Position numbers and translations under genes: made by a program
Shown here: piece after piece, positions 30,656 to 34,976 of the stretch
Numbering within the stretch: the stretch's first letter is position 1
Layout: each line of letters begins with the position of its first letter
The notes under the pieces: generated by a model
Seen by the model: only the letters and a program-made list of their open reading frames with translations
What the model was told of the DNA's origin: nothing
Database searches by the model: none
Source: a bacterium
Lineage (GTDB): Bacteria > Pseudomonadota > Alphaproteobacteria > Rs-D84 > CACZYB01
Length of the DNA: 34,976 bases
Direction: 5' to 3'
Assembly: GCA_014803575.1 (NCBI GenBank)
Contig: JAAVBO010000008.1
Span: forward strand, 1 to 34,976

Positions 30656-31248
30656 GAATGAAAAATGTTGATTTAACGGGATGGACTGATTTTGATAAAT
30701 ATATTTATCTTGATAGTGATTTTGAAAATCGGGTAATTATGAATCCAAAATATCTTGAAGCAAAACAGGGTGGAGTTTTTTATCTTAAAATATTTAAAGA
30801 TACTTTTTTTGAAAAGTTTAATATTTCAGATACAGCAAAACTTTCTTATCCCATAATGAATGTTAGAAATATTGATTTTGATTTATGTATTATAAAGGAG
30901 AAAGCAAAGAATCTTGATTTATCTTCTAAATTAAAAGAAAACGATTATGTGGTGAAGCATATATGTATGCCATATAAGGGAACTTCTGTGGATATAAAAC
31001 CATTTTTGTTCACAAATGGTGAAATAATATTGGATTGTGTTAATGCTGGAAACAAGTCTGAAATTACATGTAAGGTTTTAGGAAATAAAGAACCAGAACA
31101 TATAAAAATAGATATTGATATTGAGAAGAAAAATGTTTTCTTATATAGAAAAGGTTGGTTTCGTTTCTCTTATGCTGATAAGAAATATTCTTATGTAAAT
31201 CCAAAATATAAAGAAATTCTTATGAAACAAATTGAACAAACTAGATAA
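30652..31248 (+). CDS. hypothetical protein, first gene of the radical SAM / NrtR-like operon
   Basis: 198 aa, starts MRMKNVDLTGWTDFDKYIYLD, ends ...IEQTR. Soluble, rich in Lys, Asp, Ile and aromatic residues, with alternating hydrophobic patterns suggesting beta structure in the second half. Three cysteines but no metal motif. No family recognised. The start codon lies in a 33-nt leader duplicated before the next gene. It lies 51 nt before the 103-aa gene, and the operon continues with a radical SAM enzyme and an NrtR-like regulator, so it may be a substrate, partner or co-enzyme of the radical SAM protein. Confidence 0.8.
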   Translation: MRMKNVDLTGWTDFDKYIYLDSDFENRVIMNPKYLEAKQGGVFYLKIFKDTFFEKFNISDTAKLSYPIMNVRNIDFDLCIIKEKAKNLDLSSKLKENDYVVKHICMPYKGTSVDIKPFLFTNGEIILDCVNAGNKSEITCKVLGNKEPEHIKIDIDIEKKNVFLYRKGWFRFSYADKKYSYVNPKYKEILMKQIEQTR

Positions 31249-31270
31249 AATTGTAATTAAATGAAATTTA

Positions 31271-31303
31271 AAAACTAAAAAAACTGAAAGGAAATTAAAA
31301 TGA
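31271..31303 (+). repeat. 33-nt leader repeat, copy 2
   Basis: Perfect copy of 30623-30655, including ribosome-binding site and ATG, before the 31300 gene. Confidence 0.85.
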
Positions 31304-31611
31304 CAAATGTAAATGAAAAATTATTAAATGAAATAAAAGAACAAAATCAACAAATATTGGTATTGTTGCAACTTTTGGTTGCTTCCAATAAAGAAATAAA
31401 AATGAGCTATGGTAAAATACAGAGTCAATATAATGAAAAACGTAATTTTAGTAATGGTTATGTTTCTATGTATGGAGATGAAGTTGTTTTACCGGAAAAA
31501 TTTGATAAAACATACGAAGAATATTATAAGGATAGAATTAAGGATATTTATGAAACTGAAACTATCCCTATGGATATGATAAAAGAACTTTTGAAAACAA
31601 AGCAAAAATAA
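31300..31611 (+). CDS. small hypothetical protein
   Basis: 103 aa. The N-terminal ~35 residues are strongly helical with heptad-like Leu spacing (NEKLLNEIKEQNQQILVLLQ), suggesting a coiled coil. The C-terminal part is charged and Tyr-rich, ending ...KTKQK. No known family. The gap to the radical SAM gene is 9 nt, and that gene lacks a clear ribosome-binding site, so the two are probably translationally coupled. A chaperone or docking subunit for the radical SAM enzyme is one possibility. Confidence 0.78.
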   Translation: MTNVNEKLLNEIKEQNQQILVLLQLLVASNKEIKMSYGKIQSQYNEKRNFSNGYVSMYGDEVVLPEKFDKTYEEYYKDRIKDIYETETIPMDMIKELLKTKQK

Positions 31612-31620
31612 GTGTTATAA

Positions 31621-32370
31621 ATGTTTAAGGTTAATACAAAAACGTCTGATTATATGAGTATTGTGCTTACTCATGAATGTAATAAACAATGTCCGTATTG
31701 TATTGATAAATACAGAGGCTGTCATGAGTATATAACTTTGGATAGTATTAAAAAGGCAATTACATTTGCGAAAAGTCATAATATAAAAGACATACTTCTT
31801 GTGGGTGGAGAGCCTACTCTTCATCCGCAAGTGGTAGAAATTGCAAAGATGATAAAAGAAGCTGGATTTAATACTATACTTACAACCAATTATACAAGAC
31901 CAGAGGTTGTAAAGAAGCTTGATAAATACATAAACAGCTTTAATATATCATTTTATAATCAGAAGGAACTTCCAAAGCAAAGGGATTTTAAGGCTGATTT
32001 GACCTTGTCAACTTTGCTTTACAAAGGAGGTATTGACAGCAAGGAAAAGCTTGATGCTTTTATTGAAAAATACAAAGATGATTTTATTTTAAAATTTTCA
32101 ACACTGACCGTTTGCAATGATTGGACAGCAAAGCATCAGAATGTTGATTTTCTTGATAATCTTGATGCAAAAAAGATAGTTCTATTTAATGAAATTGAAG
32201 GCTTGATTTATAAGGGCTTTGTTATAAAAAGGTATGACAGGATTATAAACCTTAATGTAGAACAATCTTTTAAGTGTCATGTTGATGGGACTATATCGGA
32301 TGGTTGGGAAAGGGTGAATGTGCCAGCTCGTCCTTTGGTATTAAACAGTGTTCTTCAAAAACAAAGATAG
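31621..32370 (+). CDS. small radical SAM enzyme
   Basis: 249 aa with canonical C20-N-K-Q-C24-P-Y-C27, 'LLVGGEPTLHP' (GGE 62-64), and later strands 'TILTTNY' and 'NISFYNQ'. The C-terminal ~80 residues have no SPASM-type cysteine cluster; a single C in 'QSFKCHVDG' remains. It is short for the superfamily. The ATG at 31621 has almost no Shine-Dalgarno sequence and probably relies on coupling to the upstream ORF. It lies 54 nt before the NrtR-like gene. Substrate unknown. It ends ...QKQR. Confidence 0.85.
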   Translation: MFKVNTKTSDYMSIVLTHECNKQCPYCIDKYRGCHEYITLDSIKKAITFAKSHNIKDILLVGGEPTLHPQVVEIAKMIKEAGFNTILTTNYTRPEVVKKLDKYINSFNISFYNQKELPKQRDFKADLTLSTLLYKGGIDSKEKLDAFIEKYKDDFILKFSTLTVCNDWTAKHQNVDFLDNLDAKKIVLFNEIEGLIYKGFVIKRYDRIINLNVEQSFKCHVDGTISDGWERVNVPARPLVLNSVLQKQR

Positions 32371-32424
32371 GAGTTGCTTTTTTATATTTTTGTTATTATC
32401 ATAAAAGGTAAAAGAGAGGTGAAT

Positions 32425-33225
32425 ATGGAAAATTTTAAATCGGAAAAAGAGTTTTTAGAAAGTTATAATCCGGAGGATTATGAAAGGTTATCTTTGGGTG
32501 CGGATATGGTAATTTTTTCCATATCAAATGAGGATTCAAAAAATTATAGGAAACTTAATAACAAATATTTTTCTGTGTTGCTTGTTAAACGGTTGGATTT
32601 TCCGTATAAGGGTATGTGGAACTTGCCGGGCGGATTTGTGAATATTGATGAAAATATTGATGATGCGGCGGACAGGATTTTGAAAAAATCAAGCGGGCTT
32701 TCCAATATTTATAAGGAGCAACTTTACACCTTTGGTGATGTGAAGCGTGACCCTCGTATGAGGATTGTGACGGTGTCTCATATTTCCCTTATCAACAAAG
32801 ATGAGATAAAACAGGACCTTAACGAGAATGCATTTTGGTTTAATATTGATTATGAGGAAAAGGGCGATACTTTTGTATGTCGTCTTTCATCCGTGGTGGA
32901 AAATATTGAATTTGAGGCAAAGAAAATTGGAGATACCTATCAGATAGTAAAAAATGATAAGATTGCCTTTGACCACGCACTTATTATTTTAACTGGAATT
33001 TTAAGGTTGAGGAATAAGATTGAATATACCGATGTTGTGTTTAATTTGCTTCCTGAATATTTTACTTTGACGGAGCTTCAAACTATATATGAGCTTATTT
33101 TAGGTAAAAAGTTGCTTGCGCCGGCGTTTAGGCGGACTATTAAGGATAAGGTTGAAAAGACATCCAAAATCCAAGGTGGAGCAGGGCATAGACCTTCTGT
33201 TTTATTTAGGCGTAAGAAAAAGTAG
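32425..33225 (+). CDS. NrtR-like regulator: degenerate Nudix domain plus winged helix
   Basis: 266 aa from the ATG at 32425, preceded by GAGAGG. The frame is open back to 32374, but that part has no site. An N-terminal Nudix fold has its box at G70-x5-E76-x7-R84. The expected R-E-U-x-E-E reads R84-I-L-K-K88-S89, so the acidic metal ligands are lost. The C-terminal ~85 residues ('FDHALIILTGILRLRNKIEYTDVVFNLLP', 'FTLTELQTIYELILGKKL', 'GHRPSVLFR') match the winged-helix part of NrtR, the ADP-ribose-sensing repressor of NAD genes. I infer a ligand-binding regulator rather than a hydrolase. Its targets are unknown; no NAD gene is nearby. Confidence 0.85.
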   Translation: MENFKSEKEFLESYNPEDYERLSLGADMVIFSISNEDSKNYRKLNNKYFSVLLVKRLDFPYKGMWNLPGGFVNIDENIDDAADRILKKSSGLSNIYKEQLYTFGDVKRDPRMRIVTVSHISLINKDEIKQDLNENAFWFNIDYEEKGDTFVCRLSSVVENIEFEAKKIGDTYQIVKNDKIAFDHALIILTGILRLRNKIEYTDVVFNLLPEYFTLTELQTIYELILGKKLLAPAFRRTIKDKVEKTSKIQGGAGHRPSVLFRRKKK

Positions 33226-33431
33226 ATTTTTGTTTGAGGTAATAAAAAATCCCTTTAAAGGTAGTCAACCTTACAAAGAGTTATTATAACTTTCCAACAA
33301 TGTATGAATATATAATATCACGATTCGCAAACTTTTGCAAGTGGGAAGTTTAAATATGTAAAAATTATTTGATTTTTTGTTTTATTTTGTTTAAACTTAT
33401 ATCCGATATGATAATAAAAAGAGGCCCTATT

Positions 33432-34064
33432 ATGAATACAGTTGAAAAAAATAAGTATTATACCGTTGAAGAAATGATTGGATTTATAAAAAATATTCCT
33501 TCCTCATCTTTTTTTGATATACATACAAAACTTTCTAATGATCAGCTTTTAAATGATATGAATAAGATATATCCTGATACAATGGTAAGAAAATTAGAAA
33601 ATTTTCCTGATGATGAACAACGCAAATTTTTAAGTGATTTTATTAATTTATTTGAAGGGGATACTAAATATTATATTTTAAATAGATTGCTTTTTATATA
33701 TGATACAGATGTTAATTTATATAGGCGTGAGATATATCTAGAGAAACGTTATAGAACAACTATTACAGATATCAAAGAAAAAACAAGAATATTGAGTAGA
33801 ACTTTCAACGAATTAAAACATATAGAAAATCCCAGCAAAATTTTTAATTATTTTCTTCATAATGAACTTCCGACAACTCCTCATCCTCGCTCGCCTCATG
33901 ATTTATTTCAAATATTATTAAATGTGGATATTTTATTATTTAATGTAGGTAGGTATACCAGTGATGAAATACTGGATGGACACTATAAGACAAAAGATGG
34001 TAAATTTTCCTTAGGTAAATATGAAAGAATTATATTTGGCGGTTTAGATAAAAATATAAAATAA
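33432..34064 (+). CDS. hypothetical protein, distant paralogue of the gene at 8330
   Basis: 210 aa from the ATG at 33432; GAGGCCC precedes it. The longer frame from 33369 crosses the likely promoter. Starts MNTVEKNKYYTVEEMIGFIK. The K-x-E-x-F-P-D-D...F-L-S-D-F-I-N-L-F-E region and the 'REIYLEKRYRTTITDI' block align with the protein encoded at 8330-9148. The leader around the start codon is almost the same in both. Soluble, helical, no recognised domain. A convergent terminator and tRNA-Gly follow. Confidence 0.78.
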   Translation: MNTVEKNKYYTVEEMIGFIKNIPSSSFFDIHTKLSNDQLLNDMNKIYPDTMVRKLENFPDDEQRKFLSDFINLFEGDTKYYILNRLLFIYDTDVNLYRREIYLEKRYRTTITDIKEKTRILSRTFNELKHIENPSKIFNYFLHNELPTTPHPRSPHDLFQILLNVDILLFNVGRYTSDEILDGHYKTKDGKFSLGKYERIIFGGLDKNIK

Positions 34065-34124
34065 AGAATGCAAGAAGTATCTACCGAACGCTATTATAAA
34101 ATCAAAGATTACCATCAATTTGAA

Positions 34125-34159
34125 CCTATAAAAGATAATCAACGATAATCAAAGATAAT
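34125..34159 (+). repeat. three short AGATAATC-like tandem units
   Basis: About 10-nt units of the form [AC]GATAATC repeat three times just before the terminator. Nothing else is seen in 34065-34169. Confidence 0.4.
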
Positions 34160-34169
34160 TATAGTTATT

Positions 34170-34202
34170 AAAAAGCCCCTCTCTTGAAGGGGCTCTTTTT
34201 TA
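34170..34202. terminator. bidirectional terminator
   Basis: AAAAAGCCCCT and AGGGGCTCTTTTT around CTCTTGA, between the 33432 gene and convergent tRNA-Gly. Confidence 0.85.
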
Positions 34203-34230
34203 TTTAAGGAAACTATTAGTTTGAAGAAAT

Positions 34231-34307
34231 TGGAGTGGGTAAAGGGGCTCGAACCCTCGACCTCAACCTTGGCAAGGTTGCGCTCTAGCCAACTGAGCTA
34301 CACCCAC
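34231..34307 (-). tRNA. tRNA-Gly (anticodon GCC)
   Basis: 77-nt cloverleaf: acceptor GTGGGTG, anticodon stem CAACC/GGTTG with loop TTGCCAA, T-loop TTCGAGC, discriminator T as expected for Gly, encoded CCA. Confidence 0.95.
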
Positions 34308-34324
34308 ATATTAACAATAGATAG

Positions 34325-34353
34325 ATTATACAGATTCTTTTTATTAAATGCAA
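34325..34353 (-). promoter_or_regulatory. tRNA-Gly promoter
   Basis: TTGCAT (34353-34348), 17 nt, TATAAT (34330-34325) on the minus strand. Confidence 0.7.
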
Positions 34354-34364
34354 GTATTTTTTTT

Positions 34365-34976
34365 CTAGAACATATATTTTATTTTTATACCGAATTCATT
34401 TATATTTATATCACCAGATTCTACATTGCGTTTTATTTCAGAATCTTCTATACTTTCATTCTCTTCATAGATACACCAATTATCCCCATCTGAATAAAAA
34501 CCATCTGTACATCCTGATTGCGAACCTGATTGTGGATTTTCATAAAAGTAAATCTCTTGTGTGTAATATGATGTAAGAACCGTGCCGGATGTTTGAACTT
34601 TTCCAAGCATTGTTCTTTTATAAAAGAAATCAATTTCCATATTATTTTCAAGTGCAACTGTAAAACCGGCTTCTAAACCATAACCAAATGTTCTGTTATT
34701 TTTTCCTATGTATGTTATTTCACCGTCATAGTAGTCAATTTGTGTACAAAAGTCACTTGAAGTAGTTCCACTACAATCAATATTTGGTTCTATTGTAGGG
34801 GCACCATTATCATCCAGATTGTCGAAATCCTCTTCATACATTATATCACCAGAGGAAAAACCGTCAGGATCTTCTATAATATAGTTATCAATGTTGTTCA
34901 TTGCGAAACCTATTTGAACACCAATGTATGGTTTTAACATTCCGCCAAGAAGCGAACCAAACATATGGTCAAGTTT
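34365..34976 (-). CDS. outer-membrane beta-barrel protein, C-terminal part (truncated by window edge)
   Basis: The frame is open from the right edge to the TAG at 34365, so the start lies outside; the ATG at 34964 has no ribosome-binding site and residues upstream of it are in frame. About 203 residues are visible. Amphipathic strand segments ('PYIGVQIGFAMN', 'TFGYGLEAGFTVALENNMEIDFFYKRTM', 'INEFGIKIKYMF') and a C-terminal Phe fit the BAM recognition signal of porin-like barrels. Long acidic loops rich in Asp, Asn and Cys lie between them, probably exposed. Small opacity-like surface antigens are the likely class. Confidence 0.72.
   Translation of the reverse strand, partial: KLDHMFGSLLGGMLKPYIGVQIGFAMNNIDNYIIEDPDGFSSGDIMYEEDFDNLDDNGAPTIEPNIDCSGTTSSDFCTQIDYYDGEITYIGKNNRTFGYGLEAGFTVALENNMEIDFFYKRTMLGKVQTSGTVLTSYYTQEIYFYENPQSGSQSGCTDGFYSDGDNWCIYEENESIEDSEIKRNVESGDININEFGIKIKYMF

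Noticed and set aside
34221-34493. 90-aa plus-strand ORF over tRNA-Gly
   Set aside because: It runs through a tRNA gene and the end of the outer-membrane protein gene on the other strand; coding there is artefactual.
1-34976. Insertion sequences, prophage genes or an integrase
   Set aside because: No transposase, integrase, terminase or flanking target-site duplication could be recognised, despite five tRNA genes that could serve as attachment sites.

Overview
The window is about 35 kb of AT-rich chromosome from a Gram-negative bacterium. The Gram-negative signs are an MltA-type lytic transglycosylase lipoprotein, a CMP-Kdo synthetase, an outer-membrane barrel fragment and EpmA. An anaerobic ribonucleotide reductase activase points to anaerobic or microaerobic growth. 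Low GC, the tRNA style, the class II aldolase and the many lineage-specific Cys-rich secreted proteins fit a host- or gut-associated alphaproteobacterium, but that placement is inference. Promoters are easy to read: TTGACA-like, 16-18 nt, TATAAT/TAAAAT. Genes are separated by short GC-rich terminator hairpins.

Layout. 1-871: 3' part of a Cys-rich, Gly-rich surface protein. 908-5428 (minus): epmA, rplY, prmC, trxB and an nrdG-like activase. 5593-8330: two apparent contingency loci, a secreted Cys-rich protein whose reading frame is broken at a C9 tract and an unknown gene whose promoter spacer contains a G9 tract. Between them lie tRNA(CAU) and a VanX-like peptidase. 8330-12373: an unknown gene with a distant paralogue at 33432, mltA, and a large Cys-rich exported protein. 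12374-12946: no ordinary gene, but three strong GC-rich inverted repeats, two of them preceded by good ribosome-binding sites. 12947-16694: fba, then an operon of one unknown protein and two RNase H-fold proteins (one intact, one degenerate), tRNA-Glu and a small unknown. 16745-21071: an MmcQ/YjbR protein, a two-TM coiled-coil protein, an ABC exporter directly behind tRNA-Leu, a 97-aa protein, a 50-aa lipoprotein and tRNA-Arg. 21179-26735: four HAD-fold proteins, a P-loop kinase and kdsB, suggesting phosphosugar or activated-sugar chemistry. 26816-33225: a radical SAM protein with an unusual cysteine spacing, a left-handed beta-helix acyltransferase translationally coupled to glmS, then an operon of two unknowns, a small radical SAM enzyme and an NrtR-like regulator with a degenerate Nudix box. 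33432-34976: the second member of the paralogous pair, tRNA-Gly and the C-terminal part of an outer-membrane protein.

The strongest unusual signals are the two 9-nt G/C homopolymers. In an AT-rich genome, one sits inside a signal-peptide codon run, where removing one base restores a complete secreted protein. The other sits exactly between a -35 and a -10 box. Together they suggest ON/OFF phase variation, one translational and one transcriptional. Next in interest are the RNase H pair, the structured gene-free region at 12.4-12.9 kb and the radical SAM/NrtR-like operon. All functional statements rest on reading motifs by eye; no database search was run.
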